From: Thioalbus denitrificans
GTDB taxonomy: Bacteria > Pseudomonadota > Gammaproteobacteria > DSM-26407
Reading direction: 5' to 3'
Assembly (NCBI RefSeq): GCF_003337735.1
Contig: NZ_QPJY01000010.1
Location: 1-64,000 of the forward strand
Length of the DNA: 64,000 nucleotides
Part shown: positions 1 through 9,028 of the stretch, piece after piece
Layout: each line of letters starts with the position of its first letter
Position numbering within the stretch: position 1 is the stretch's first letter
The notes under the pieces: model-generated
The model's database searches: none
What the model was told of the DNA's origin: nothing
Seen by the model: the letters and a program-made list of their open reading frames with translations, nothing else
Program-made: the position numbers and the translations under genes

Positions 1-95
1 CCGTGTTCCGTGTTCCGTGTTCCGTGTTCCGTGTTCCGTGTTCCGTGTTCCGTGTTCCGTGTTCCGTGTTCCGTGTTCCGTGTTCCGTGTTCCGT
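1..95. repeat. 7-bp tandem repeat array
   Basis: About 13.6 perfect copies of the unit ccgtgtt run from the first base of the window and stop at 95. The array may continue upstream of the window. It contains no plausible gene. Perfect copy identity suggests recent slippage expansion. Confidence 0.95.
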
Positions 96-143
96 CAAGA
101 GCGTCCCCGGAAATCCAGAATCCGTGCAACCCCTTCGCCCTTC

Positions 144-210
144 ACGCACTAACGCATTCACGCATTCACGCATTCACGCATTCACGCACTAACGCACTAA
201 CGCACTAACG
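144..210. repeat. 8-bp tandem repeat upstream of mutM
   Basis: Eight consecutive 8-bp units of two kinds, acgcacta and acgcattc, in the order 1 A, 4 B, 3 A, then a partial unit. The array ends 6 bp before the mutM start codon, so it occupies the place where the ribosome-binding site and promoter would be expected. No Shine-Dalgarno sequence is visible before mutM. Confidence 0.9.
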
Positions 211-216
211 CCAATC

Positions 217-1035
217 ATGCCCGAGCTGCCTGAGGTCGAGACCACCCGCCGCGGGATCGCCCCCTTCCTGGAGGGGCGGCGTCTGCGGGGTATCGAGGTG
301 CGCCAGCCGCGGCTGCGCTGGCCGGTGCCGGTGGAGGTCCTTGCCCGCATCCTGCCGGGCGGGACGGTGCGCACGGTGGAGCGGCGCGCCAAGTACCTGC
401 TCCTGCGCCTCGATGCGGGCACCCTGATCCTGCACCTGGGGATGTCCGGCAGCCTGCGCTGCCTGCACGAACCCACCACCCCGGGCGTGCACGATCACCT
501 GGACCTGGTGCTGGAGGACGGTGACCGCCTGCGGCTGACCGATCCCCGCCGCTTCGGCGCCCTGCTCTGGACCGAGGGCGATCCCGCCGCCCACCCGCTG
601 CTCGCCGCCCTCGGCCCCGAGCCGCTGGGGGAGGCATTCGACGGTGACTACCTCTACAGCCGCGCACGGGGTCGCCGCCAGGCGATCAAGACCCTCATCA
701 TGGACAGCCACGTGGTGGTCGGCGTCGGCAACATCTACGCCAACGAGGCCCTGTTCCGGGCCGGCATCCACCCGGCACGGCCGGCGGGGCGCATCAGCGC
801 CGCCCGCTGCGAACGACTGGTCGCGGCCATCCGCGGCGTCCTTGCCGAGGCCATCGAGCTCGGCGGGACCACCCTGCGCGATTTCCATGCCAGCGACGGC
901 CGCCCCGGCTATTTCCGCCTCCAGCTCGCGGTCTATGATCGCGGCGCCGAGCCCTGCCGGACCTGCGCCAGCCCCATCCGCGTCACCCGCCTCGGCCAGC
1001 GCTCCACCTTCTACTGCCCCCGCTGCCAGCGCTGA
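217..1035 (+). CDS. mutM: Formamidopyrimidine-DNA glycosylase (Fpg/MutM)
   Basis: Base-excision repair enzyme that removes 8-oxoguanine and ring-opened purines and cuts the abasic site. The 272-residue length is normal for the family. The N-terminus starts MPELPEVE, where Pro2 becomes the Schiff-base nucleophile after Met removal and Glu3 is catalytic. The helix-two-turn-helix region contains [14 protein letters not shown], and the C-terminus carries the zinc finger with paired CxxC (CRTCASPI...CPRC) ending in the usual RCQR. The start is fixed by the invariant MPELPE. The upstream DNA is an 8-bp tandem array, with no recognisable ribosome-binding site, so expression may be unusual. It stands alone, with a repeat-filled 340-bp gap after it. 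Confidence 0.97.
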   Translation: MPELPEVETTRRGIAPFLEGRRLRGIEVRQPRLRWPVPVEVLARILPGGTVRTVERRAKYLLLRLDAGTLILHLGMSGSLRCLHEPTTPGVHDHLDLVLEDGDRLRLTDPRRFGALLWTEGDPAAHPLLAALGPEPLGEAFDGDYLYSRARGRRQAIKTLIMDSHVVVGVGNIYANEALFRAGIHPARPAGRISAARCERLVAAIRGVLAEAIELGGTTLRDFHASDGRPGYFRLQLAVYDRGAEPCRTCASPIRVTRLGQRSTFYCPRCQR

Positions 1036-1103
1036 TATCCCGGCCGGGGTAGCACTCCTTCACCCGTTCTGTGATAAGTTATTCAATCGACTGAAAAACG
1101 CTT

Positions 1104-1357
1104 TTGAATAGACAGGATTTACAGGATTGACGGGATTTTTGGTGGCGCCCAGCTAACGCGGTACGACGAGTCGGGTCTGAACGCTCCCGCAGTGACCACC
1201 TCCCGAAACAGTGCGTCGATCGAAACACTCCACAGGAGGACAAGACGCCAGGTAGCGCTCTTGATTTCTCCGCGACGCGCAAGCACCTGCGCGATTTGTG
1301 GACAGACCTGTTGTTACCGAATCCTGTAAATCCTGTGAATCCTGTCTATTTTTCAAG
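1104..1357. repeat. Inverted-arm intergenic element, 'acaggatt' family
   Basis: Left arm at 1104-1140 is built of acaggatt-type units (three copies spaced 9-10 bp). Right arm at 1320-1357 is its reverse complement (aatcctgt units), including the shared outer end aatagacaggatt. The arms enclose about 180 bp with no credible gene. It fills most of the 344-bp gap between mutM and the S24-like gene. The same arm family occurs at 25811-26060. Confidence 0.85.
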
Positions 1358-1379
1358 ATCCCCGGATGAGGTGGCAGTG

Positions 1380-1682
1380 ATGAGCAGTTGCGAAGGTTCC
1401 GATCCGTTTGCCCTGCAGGTGCTGGGCGACAGCATGGCCCCGGAGTTCCCCGAGGGCAGCATCGTGGTGGCCGAGCCCGACGGGGTGATCGAGAGCGGCC
1501 GCTATGTCATCGCGATGCACAACAACGAGTACATCTTCCGGCAGCTGGTGATGGAAGGTGAGCGGCAGCTGCTCAAGCCCCTCAACGAGGCCTACCCGGT
1601 TCTGGAGATGGGACCGGAGGACTCCATCCGGGCGGTGGTGGTACAGAAGGCCAACCGGCGCGACCGCAAGCGCTACTACTGA
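1380..1682 (+). CDS. S24/LexA-like peptidase-fold protein lacking the catalytic lysine
   Basis: A 100-residue protein equal to the C-terminal domain of LexA/UmuD-type S24 proteins, with no helix-turn-helix domain. Residues 14-20 read VLGDSMA, placing the expected nucleophile at Ser18. The segment at 50-56 (EYIFRQL) aligns with the LexA stretch holding the catalytic lysine, but Arg54 occupies that position. Self-cleavage is therefore doubtful and the domain may serve as a binding or dimerisation fold. The ATG is preceded by GATGAGG at a reasonable distance. The frame stays open upstream through the repeat element, but that part looks non-coding. No operon partner is evident. Confidence 0.75.
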   Translation: MSSCEGSDPFALQVLGDSMAPEFPEGSIVVAEPDGVIESGRYVIAMHNNEYIFRQLVMEGERQLLKPLNEAYPVLEMGPEDSIRAVVVQKANRRDRKRYY

Positions 1683-1893
1683 AACGCGACCCGCGGCGGG
1701 GGTTTTTTGCCGAAGCCGGGATAACTTCTCGACTTGTGGCCGTTGTCACACAACGCATCACCGCCTTGAGCAGCCTGTCACAGTCGCCTCAACGGCCTGT
1801 TGCTATTACTATTTTACAAATTTACACACGGACGCGGCGGAATGCTGCAGAACGCTGTGCCCGGCGAAGCCGGGTCATTTCGGAGGTAGAAAG

Positions 1894-2991
1894 ATGAACG
1901 CACCGGTATTCAATCGCAAAACCCTGGCTTCCTTCATCGGTGCCGCGCTTGCGTCGGCCGCCCTCGTGATCACCCCGATCACCGTGGACCTGGCGGGTGA
2001 CGACGGCATCGTGAAAGTCTCCTCCGCCTATGCAGCCAAGGGCGGCAATGGCGGCGGCAATGGCGGCGGCAATGGCGGCGGCAATGGCGGCGGCAACGGC
2101 GGCGGCAACGGCGGCGGCAACGGCGGCGGCAACGGCGGCGGCAACGGCGGCGGCAACGGCGGCGGCAACGGCGGCGGCAATGGCGGCGGCAACGGCGGCG
2201 GCAATGCGGGTGCGGCCGGTGCGGCGGGCGCGTCCGCGGCCAACAATGGCGGTGGAAACGGCAAGGCGAACGGCAAGGGGCTGGGCAACAACCACGGCGC
2301 CATCGCCAGCGCGCTCGGCGCCCTGAACGCCGCCCATGCCAACGAGAACGCCCTGCAGAACGCCGCGCCCAACTCCCGCGTGGGCCGTGTCGCGGCCTAC
2401 CGTGACGCGGTGCTGGCCACCCAGAGCGCGGTTGAAGCCGCGGCCATCGCCGACCAGGCCAACCAGGACGCCCAGGCGGCCGCCGCGACGGCCCAGGCCA
2501 CGGCTGACCAGGCCGCGGCGGATGCGGCCACGGCCCAGGCCACGGCCGACCAGGCCGCGGCGGATGCGGCAACGGCCCAGGCTGCAGCCGACCAGGCCCA
2601 GGCCGATGCCGATGCGGCCCAGGCCGCGGCTGATGCCGCTCCTGGCGACGCCGCCCTGGCCCAGGCCGCGGCCGACGCCCAGGCCGCTGCCGACCAGGCC
2701 CAGGCCGATGCCGATGCGGCCGCCGCCGCCGTGGCGACGGCCCAGGCCGATGCCGATGCGGCCGCCGCCGCCGCGGCGACGGCCCAGGCCGAGGCCGACG
2801 CGGCCCAGGCCGAGGCCGACGCGGCGCTGGCCGAGGCCACCGCGGCCCAGGACGCGGCCTTCGCCGCGGCCGAGGCGGAGGCCCAGGCCCTGGCCGACGC
2901 GGCCAACAAGGAGGTCAACGACACCGTCAAGATGGCCGTCAATGACCTCCTCGACGTGGAAAGCGCCACCCCGGTGGACTACGGCTACTAA
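1894..2991 (+). CDS. Exported low-complexity protein: Gly/Asn repeat plus Ala-rich coiled region
   Basis: A 365-residue protein of unknown function. The N-terminus resembles a signal peptide (about residues 1-48, ending AYA-A). About fourteen GGGN units follow, encoded by a 12-bp tandem repeat at 2041-2205. A conserved-looking block comes next (about 115-150, NNHGAIASALGALNAAHA, then SRVGRVAAYRDAV). Some 180 residues rich in Ala, Asp and Gln form heptad-like repeats (ATADQAAADAATAQ), and the tail ends DYGY. ATG at 1894 has a strong GGAGG 9 bp upstream, and a clear terminator follows the stop. A flexible spacer plus a long helix suggests a surface or periplasmic structural protein. That role is inference. 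Confidence 0.8.
   Translation: MNAPVFNRKTLASFIGAALASAALVITPITVDLAGDDGIVKVSSAYAAKGGNGGGNGGGNGGGNGGGNGGGNGGGNGGGNGGGNGGGNGGGNGGGNGGGNGGGNAGAAGAAGASAANNGGGNGKANGKGLGNNHGAIASALGALNAAHANENALQNAAPNSRVGRVAAYRDAVLATQSAVEAAAIADQANQDAQAAAATAQATADQAAADAATAQATADQAAADAATAQAAADQAQADADAAQAAADAAPGDAALAQAAADAQAAADQAQADADAAAAAVATAQADADAAAAAAATAQAEADAAQAEADAALAEATAAQDAAFAAAEAEAQALADAANKEVNDTVKMAVNDLLDVESATPVDYGY
2041..2205 (+). repeat. 12-bp coding tandem repeat (GGGN units)
   Basis: About 13.75 copies of a 12-bp unit ggcggcaayggc, varying mainly at one silent position (aat/aac). The unit is in frame and encodes Gly-Gly-Gly-Asn. Copy number is likely to vary between strains without breaking the frame. Confidence 0.95.
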
Positions 2992-3014
2992 GCCCGACCG
3001 ACCGGCACGGCAGC

Positions 3015-3055
3015 GAAAAAGCCCCGGTGGCGGGAACGCCACCGGGGCTTTTCTG
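3015..3055 (+). terminator. Rho-independent terminator
   Basis: Perfect 13-bp stem (agccccggtggcg / cgccaccggggct) with a 4-nt loop at 3020-3049, followed by tttt. It lies 28 bp after the Gly/Asn-rich gene. The A-run on the left side gives weak activity potential in the other direction too. Confidence 0.92.
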
Positions 3056-3183
3056 TTATTCGGCTCCTCCCCGGGTGACGGTTTCTCCCGGTGATAGCCC
3101 CGTGGAAGGTGCCCATGGACGCTGGCTGGTGGCGGGTCGGCGCCCGCGACCGATTCTTCCGGTAACGCACACTCCTCGCTGAT

Positions 3184-3288
3184 CTCGCCAGGGCGCCAAG
3201 GGATCAACCCGACTGCAAGCCTCCCAGGCGAAGCTCATGGGCAAGGATAACCGGTCACCCCCTGGCGCTCTTGGCGTCCTGGCGTGAG
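3184..3288. repeat. Inverted-arm intergenic element, 'cgccaggacgc' family
   Basis: Left arm tcgccagggcgccaaggga (3184-3202) and right arm around cttggcgtcctggcg (3269-3284) are inverted relative to each other, about 66 bp apart. It lies in the 400-bp convergent gap between the Gly/Asn-rich gene and the Sel1 lipoprotein gene. The rest of that gap (3056-3183 and 3289-3397) holds nothing I recognise. Confidence 0.75.
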
Positions 3289-3397
3289 TCGATAATTGTT
3301 CCTGCGCCCACGAGTCTGGCAGAAGCGCCTTCCGTTCCCGTGCGCCCCGGCCCGCAACCACGCAAGGGATCGCCCGCCGGGGCGCAGGACCGGGTGC

Positions 3398-4312
3398 TCA
3401 GCCCGCGGCAGCGCGGGCCCGCAGGTCCGCGCGCAGCCGCTCCACGAGATCCGGGGTAACTTCCGGCGCGCCGGACAGGCCTGCCGCCCTGCGGTAGGCG
3501 GCAATGGCCGTGCGGGTCCGCTCGCCCGGGATGCCGTCGGAGGGACCCGCCCGGTGGCCGAGCTGCCCCAGGGCGTACTGGACGAAGCGGACCGTGGGCC
3601 GGTCGGCATAGCCGCCGTCGGCGGCGGCCGGCTTCCAGTTGCGCGCCGCGGTTGCCGCGCGGGCCCGGGCACCGGCGTGCAGCCGCTCGGCCACCTTGCG
3701 CTCCACCGGCTCGGCGCCCGAGTGGCCGGCCCGCTTGGCCAGCGTCAGCCAGGTCCAGGCCTCGGCGTCATCCCGATCCAGCCCGATGCCCGCGGCCAGG
3801 GCCACGCCCAGGCTGAACTGCGCCTCCGTGTTGCCCTGGGCCGCCGCCTTGCCGAACCAGCGCACGCCCCAGGCCGGCTCCTTCTCCACCCCCCAGCCAT
3901 TGAGGTAGATGGACCCGAGCAGGTACTGGGCCCGGTCGTGACCGGCCTCGGCGGCGGGGCGCAGCCAGGCCTCGGCCTTGGCCATGTCCTGCGCCACGCC
4001 CCGGCCGGCGTAGTAGGCGCTGCCCAGCATGTACTGGGCCTCCGCGTGACCCTGCCGGGCGGCGCGTTCGAACCAGCGGTTGGACTCGGTGTAGTCCTGC
4101 GCCACCTCCAGGCCGCCGTTGTAGCGCATTCCCAGACGGTACTGGCTCTCGGCGTCTCCCGCCCGGGCCTGGGCGCGCTCCTCGGCCACCGGCGCCGGCT
4201 CGTCGCGGAAGGCGCCCATCTGGGCACAGCCGCCGAGCGCGATCGCCAGACCGAGACTCAGTGCGCTCATCGCGCGGAACAGCGGGCGGGGGGAGCGGGT
4301 TCTGTCGGGCAT
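3398..4312 (-). CDS. Sel1-repeat lipoprotein with C-terminal peptidoglycan-binding-like domain
   Basis: A 304-residue predicted lipoprotein: a short basic start, a hydrophobic stretch and the lipobox LGGC with Cys29. About four Sel1 repeats follow (residues 55-200), recognisable by AEAQYMLGSAYYAGRGV-like motifs. They are typically protein-protein interaction solenoids. Residues about 245-290 (RFVQYALGQLG...GIPGERTRTAIAAYRR) resemble a peptidoglycan-binding PG_binding_1 module. An envelope scaffold or regulator is the likely role; the substrate is unknown. The start at 4312 is supported by AGGAGG 7 bp upstream. Longer and shorter starts lack such a site. Confidence 0.85.
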   Translation of the reverse strand: MPDRTRSPRPLFRAMSALSLGLAIALGGCAQMGAFRDEPAPVAEERAQARAGDAESQYRLGMRYNGGLEVAQDYTESNRWFERAARQGHAEAQYMLGSAYYAGRGVAQDMAKAEAWLRPAAEAGHDRAQYLLGSIYLNGWGVEKEPAWGVRWFGKAAAQGNTEAQFSLGVALAAGIGLDRDDAEAWTWLTLAKRAGHSGAEPVERKVAERLHAGARARAATAARNWKPAAADGGYADRPTVRFVQYALGQLGHRAGPSDGIPGERTRTAIAAYRRAAGLSGAPEVTPDLVERLRADLRARAAAG

Positions 4313-4432
4313 TCCTTTCCTCCTGATGCATCCACAACAGCCGGGCGGCATATTGTGAAAAAAGGTGAACGTGGCCCACGATTATCCGGAACCACGGGCG
4401 GAGGGCAACCGCGGGGGTCACAACCCCGGGGA

Positions 4433-6148
4433 TCAGCGGACTTCGGCGCTGCCGATGCCCCGGGGATCGGAGGCGGCGGAGACGGCGCCCGTGGCCGCCG
4501 AGCGGAGGATGGCCTGCATGTTGCCCCACGGCCGATCGCGCGGATCCAGCACATGGCCGCGCTGCTCGAGCGCCGCGGCCTGCTCCGCGGGGAGCGCCCC
4601 GGGCTCCAGTTGCAGCCGATCCGGCAGGTACTGGTGATGGAAGCGCGGGCGCGTGACCCACGCCACCGGGTCGCGGCTGCCGTGGGCGAACTCCAGGGCC
4701 GCCAGCAGCACCATGGTGATGATGCGGCTGCCGCCCGGCGTGCCGAGGATGGCCACATCCCCGTCCTGCTCCAGGAAGGTGGGGGTCATGCTCGACAGCG
4801 GCCGGCGCCCGGCCCCCACGGCGTTCGCCTCGGCGCCCACCAGGCCGTAGACGTTGGGCACGCCCGGCTTGGCGGAGAAGTCGTCCATCTCGTCGTTGAG
4901 CAGCACGCCCGTGCCCGGCACCATGAATCCGGACCCGAAGGGATAGTTGATGCTCAGGGTGGCGGCCACCCGGTTGCCTTCCCGGTCGAGGATGGAAAAG
5001 TGGCTGGTGTGAGGCCCATCGGGCTCCGCCGCCGCCCCGGGCAGGCCGCTGCTGGGGGTGGCCCGATCCTTCCGGATGCCGGCCCGCAGGCCGGCGGCGT
5101 AGCGCGGGTCCGTGAGCAGATCCACCGGGATCGCCACCTGGTCGGGATCGCCCAGGTACTCGGCCCGGTCCCGGTAGGCGCGGCGCATGGCCTCCACCAC
5201 CAGGTGGGCCCGGGTCACGGGGTCGAGGGCCGGGAGGTCGTAGCCGGAGAGGATGTTGAGCATCTCCACCAGGGCCACGCCGCCGGAGGAGGGCGGCGCC
5301 GCGGCCGTGATCCGCATGCCCCGGTAGCGGCCGCGCACCGGCATCCGCTCCACGACCCGGTAGGCTTCGAGATCCGCCGGCGACCAGATGCCGCCCGCGG
5401 CCCGCACGCCCTCCACCAGGCGCCTGGCGAGGGGGCCGGCATAGAAGCCTTCCCGACCCCGCGCGGCGATCGTCTCCAGCGTGCGCGCCAGCTCCGGCTG
5501 GCGCAGCAGGTGGCCTTCCGGCGGCACCTCGCCGGCAACCAGGAATGCCGCCGCGGCCGCCGGCGAGGCGCGCAGTACCTCGAGGCGGAAGCCGGCGTAG
5601 CGCCGGTAGTGGGCGTCCACCGGGAAGCCCTCGCGGGCGAGGCGGACGGCCGGCGCCAGGGAGCGGGACAGGGGCAGCCGGCCGTAGCGCTCCGCCAGGT
5701 GGACCAGCGCCGCGGGCTGACCGGGAATGGCGGCGGCCAGGGGCCCGTCCACCGACGCGCCGGGGATCACCTCGCCCGCCGCGTCCTGGTAGAGCGCGCG
5801 GTGAGCGGCCAGGGGCGCCCGCTCCCGGCCATCCAGCATCACCTCGCGCCCGTCGGCGGCCCGGTGCAGCAGCCAGAACCCCCCGCCGCCCAGCCCTGAA
5901 CCGTAGGGCTCCACCACCGCCAGGGCGGCGCTGACCGCCACGGCCGCGTCGAAGGCGTTGCCACCCGCCTCCAGCACCTCGTGGCCGGCCGCCGTGGCCA
6001 GCGGGTGGGCGCTCGCCACGGCCGCCGCCGGGGCGGCCCCGGCGCCGGTCCAGCCCCACGCCAGCCCCAGCAGGAGCAGCAACGCCGCCCCGGGCCGGAA
6101 ACAAAAAAGGCTCCCGCCGCGGGAGCCCTTTCTGCCGAACACTGCCAC
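4433..6148 (-). CDS. ggt: Gamma-glutamyltranspeptidase / glutathione hydrolase
   Basis: Periplasmic Ntn-hydrolase that cleaves the gamma-glutamyl bond of glutathione. The family's proenzyme self-cleaves before a threonine; here that Thr lies in DGPHTSHFSILD, matching the conserved TTHYS-type site. Later hallmarks are present: LLNDEMDDFSAKPGVPNVYG, RPLSSMTPT and LGTPGGSRI. The N-terminus has a hydrophobic LLLLLGLAWGW segment and Ala-rich cleavage region, as for export. The start is uncertain: GTG codons at 6146-6148 and 6140-6142 are the most 5' choices that do not run into the ferredoxin gene, and neither has a good ribosome-binding site. The ferredoxin terminator lies inside this first stretch, so coupling to that gene is doubtful. 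Confidence 0.9.
   Translation of the reverse strand: MAVFGRKGSRGGSLFCFRPGAALLLLLGLAWGWTGAGAAPAAAVASAHPLATAAGHEVLEAGGNAFDAAVAVSAALAVVEPYGSGLGGGGFWLLHRAADGREVMLDGRERAPLAAHRALYQDAAGEVIPGASVDGPLAAAIPGQPAALVHLAERYGRLPLSRSLAPAVRLAREGFPVDAHYRRYAGFRLEVLRASPAAAAAFLVAGEVPPEGHLLRQPELARTLETIAARGREGFYAGPLARRLVEGVRAAGGIWSPADLEAYRVVERMPVRGRYRGMRITAAAPPSSGGVALVEMLNILSGYDLPALDPVTRAHLVVEAMRRAYRDRAEYLGDPDQVAIPVDLLTDPRYAAGLRAGIRKDRATPSSGLPGAAAEPDGPHTSHFSILDREGNRVAATLSINYPFGSGFMVPGTGVLLNDEMDDFSAKPGVPNVYGLVGAEANAVGAGRRPLSSMTPTFLEQDGDVAILGTPGGSRIITMVLLAALEFAHGSRDPVAWVTRPRFHHQYLPDRLQLEPGALPAEQAAALEQRGHVLDPRDRPWGNMQAILRSAATGAVSAASDPRGIGSAEVR
6101..6130 (-). terminator. Rho-independent terminator of the ferredoxin gene
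   Basis: On the minus strand an 8-bp GC stem (ggctcccg/cgggagcc, 6109-6127) is followed by six T. It sits 30 bp after the ferredoxin stop and overlaps the predicted beginning of ggt. Confidence 0.85.
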
Positions 6149-6159
6149 GGGAGGAGCTC

Positions 6160-6423
<264 letters not shown>

Positions 6424-6490
6424 TCAGACTATCTCTGCAAGTTGGTGGAAGGTTAGGAAAACAGTCTTGATTCCGGAAATGCTGCCCAGA

Positions 6491-7048
<558 letters not shown>

Positions 7049-7151
7049 TCATCATATACCCATACAGACCCTGCTGACAAATCCCGTCCGGGCCCGGACC
7101 GGGCGGTATTGTCCCACGATGTCAGCGCCTCTGCTAGGATGGGAACCCTGC

Positions 7152-7796
7152 ATGGACAGGAAAATGGCCGAAAAGATGAGCGAGATCAACCACAATTCCC
7201 CCGCGGAAGAAGCCGCGCCAGACGACCTGGAGCCCCTGCGCGACGCGGCCGCGGCCGGTGACGCGCGCTCCCAGTTCCAGCTCGGCATGCACTATGCCAA
7301 CGGCGAAGGCGTGCCGTTGAACTATGTGCTGGCGGCCGAGTGGATCGGCCGTGCCGCCGCGCAGGACCTGGCACAGGCGCAGTCGGTCCTGGCCTGGCTG
7401 CATGCCAACGGCTTCGGGGTGCGGCAGGATGACCAGATGGCGGGGCACTGGTACCTGCGCGCCGCGGAACTGGGGCTGGCGAGCGCCCAGTACACCGTGG
7501 CGGCGATGTATCGCTGGGGCCGCTATGGCGCCGCCCGCGACAGCACCGCCATGCTGGGGTGGTACCAGCGCGCCGCGGAACAGGGTCTGGCGCCGGCCCA
7601 GTATGCCCTGGGGCAGATACTGGCGGCGGGCCGCGAGGTGCCCCGGGATCCGGTGGCGGCCTTCCAGTGGCTGACGCTGGCCATCCTCAACGGCAGCGAG
7701 GCGGCCAAGCAGGCCCTGGCGGAGTTGAGCGAAGACATGGAACCGCGGGAGATCGAGCGGGCGAAGCGGGAGATCACCGGCCGCCTGAGCCGCTAG
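7152..7796 (+). CDS. Sel1-repeat protein, cytoplasmic
   Basis: A 214-residue protein made almost entirely of about four Sel1 repeats (for example SQFQLGMHYANGEGV and AQYTVAAMYRWGRYG), followed by a charged C-terminal helix (EPREIERAKREITGRL). No signal peptide or lipobox is visible, unlike the Sel1 lipoprotein at 3398-4312. Such solenoids usually bind other proteins; the partner is unknown. Start candidates are ATG at 7152, 7164 and 7176. 7152 has AGGATGG about 10 bp upstream and is preferred. It is divergent from coaD. Confidence 0.8.
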   Translation: MDRKMAEKMSEINHNSPAEEAAPDDLEPLRDAAAAGDARSQFQLGMHYANGEGVPLNYVLAAEWIGRAAAQDLAQAQSVLAWLHANGFGVRQDDQMAGHWYLRAAELGLASAQYTVAAMYRWGRYGAARDSTAMLGWYQRAAEQGLAPAQYALGQILAAGREVPRDPVAAFQWLTLAILNGSEAAKQALAELSEDMEPREIERAKREITGRLSR

Positions 7797-7820
7797 TAGC
7801 CCCAATATTTACTTACACTC

Positions 7821-7967
7821 TCGCCAGGACGCGAAGAACGCCGGGAAAACAAAGGATTGACGGTCCTAATGCTGCAGCGGCCCTCGCGCAAGACGATGCC
7901 CGATGCTCCATTCATGAGGTCTTGTTCTTTTTTTTGACCTTGGCGTTCTCGGCGATCCTGGCGAGAT
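7821..7967. repeat. Inverted-arm intergenic element, 'cgccaggacgc' family
   Basis: Left arm begins tctcgccaggacgcgaag (7820-7856). Right arm 7938-7967 ends gatcctggcgaga, its inverse. The arms are about 80 bp apart and fill the 199-bp gap between convergent Sel1 and EamA genes. Confidence 0.8.
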
Positions 7968-7995
7968 AAATCCAGACTGGCAGCCTGCCGCCCGT

Positions 7996-8883
7996 TCAGC
8001 GCCGCGCCGTGGTCAGGCGGATGCCCGCCACGATCAGGACGATGCCCGCCAGGTGGTAGGCATGCAGGCGCTCGTCCAGGAACACCACCGAGAGCAGGGT
8101 CCCGAAGACCGGGATCAGGTGGATGAACTGCCCCGCCCGGTTCGGCCCCACCTCCGCCACGGCCCGGTTCCAGAAGATGAAGGCGAGGATGGAGGCGAAC
8201 ACCGCCACGTAGCCCACCGTGGCCAGGGTCACCAGGCTGGGCCGCACCACCGCCCCCGTCGCGCTCTCCCACAGGTAGAACGGCGCCAGGGTCACCACGC
8301 CCGCCACGATGGTGAACACCAGGAACGCCAGCGGATCGAGACCGGCCGGCCGGCGCTGCAGCAGCACCGAGTAGAGCGCCCAGGAGACGACCGCGGCCAG
8401 CACCCAGAGATCGCCGGCGGCCAGGCTCAGCCCGGCCAGCACCTGCGGGTCGCCGCGGGCGATGATGGCGAGCACCCCGCCGAGGGAGAGGACGATGCCC
8501 AGCAGCTGCCGCGGCCGGACCGGCTCGTGGTGCAGGAGGCGCGACAGGCCCACGATGATGACCGGGGTGGTGGACAGCAGCAGCACCGCGTTGGTGGCGG
8601 TGGTGGTCTGCAGACCCAGGTAGACGAAGGTGTTGAAGTTGGTGACCCCGAGGATCCCCATGACCACCAGCAGCGGCAGGTGGGCCCGTATCACCGGCCA
8701 GTGCCGGGCCAGCAGCCGCCAGCTGAAGGGCAGCAGGATCGCCAGCGCCAGCGCCCAGCGCCAGAAGGCCAGGCCGATGGGGGGGACCTCCAGCCGCACG
8801 GCACGACCGATGACGAAGTTGCCCGACCAGAACAGGGTGGTCAGGACGAGGAGCAGGTAGGGCGAGACAGGGATGCGCCGCAT
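7996..8883 (-). CDS. EamA/DMT-family inner-membrane transporter
   Basis: A 295-residue protein with ten hydrophobic segments and an internal duplication (two EamA domains), typical of drug/metabolite exporters. The first helix has the characteristic LFWSGNFVIGRAV, and the second half contains FWNRAVAEVGPNRAG. The substrate cannot be predicted; related proteins export amino acids or metabolites. ATG at 8883 is preceded by GGAGGAC. It is a single gene, and the 145 bp before it (8884-9028) holds no feature I can name. Confidence 0.88.
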   Translation of the reverse strand: MRRIPVSPYLLLVLTTLFWSGNFVIGRAVRLEVPPIGLAFWRWALALAILLPFSWRLLARHWPVIRAHLPLLVVMGILGVTNFNTFVYLGLQTTTATNAVLLLSTTPVIIVGLSRLLHHEPVRPRQLLGIVLSLGGVLAIIARGDPQVLAGLSLAAGDLWVLAAVVSWALYSVLLQRRPAGLDPLAFLVFTIVAGVVTLAPFYLWESATGAVVRPSLVTLATVGYVAVFASILAFIFWNRAVAEVGPNRAGQFIHLIPVFGTLLSVVFLDERLHAYHLAGIVLIVAGIRLTTARR

Positions 8884-9028
8884 GTGGAGTCCTCCGCAGG
8901 TCGGTATCCCGGCCGCGTTATTATTGTTGTGGCAATGACAGGGAAGGAGCGGACTCTACCGCCGGAACGACCGGGATTGCAACCTCGTCGAGGCTGAAAG
9001 CCCCTGATTGAAATGGTTATTCAGGCGA

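Noticed and set aside
1-210. CRISPR array
   Set aside because: The units are 7 and 8 bp in direct tandem with no spacers, and no cas genes are present. The other intergenic repeats are inverted pairs and also lack regular spacers.
1683-1893. Riboswitch (c-di-GMP type) before the Gly/Asn-rich gene
   Set aside because: There is one small hairpin (cccggcgaagccggg, GNRA-like loop), but none of the conserved riboswitch core sequence is present.
1822-3207. A 461-codon open frame on the minus strand opposite the Gly/Asn-rich gene
   Set aside because: It is rich in meaningless Gly/Leu/Val and Ala repeats produced by reading the 12-bp repeat and Ala codons backwards. The plus-strand gene has a ribosome site, signal peptide and terminator.
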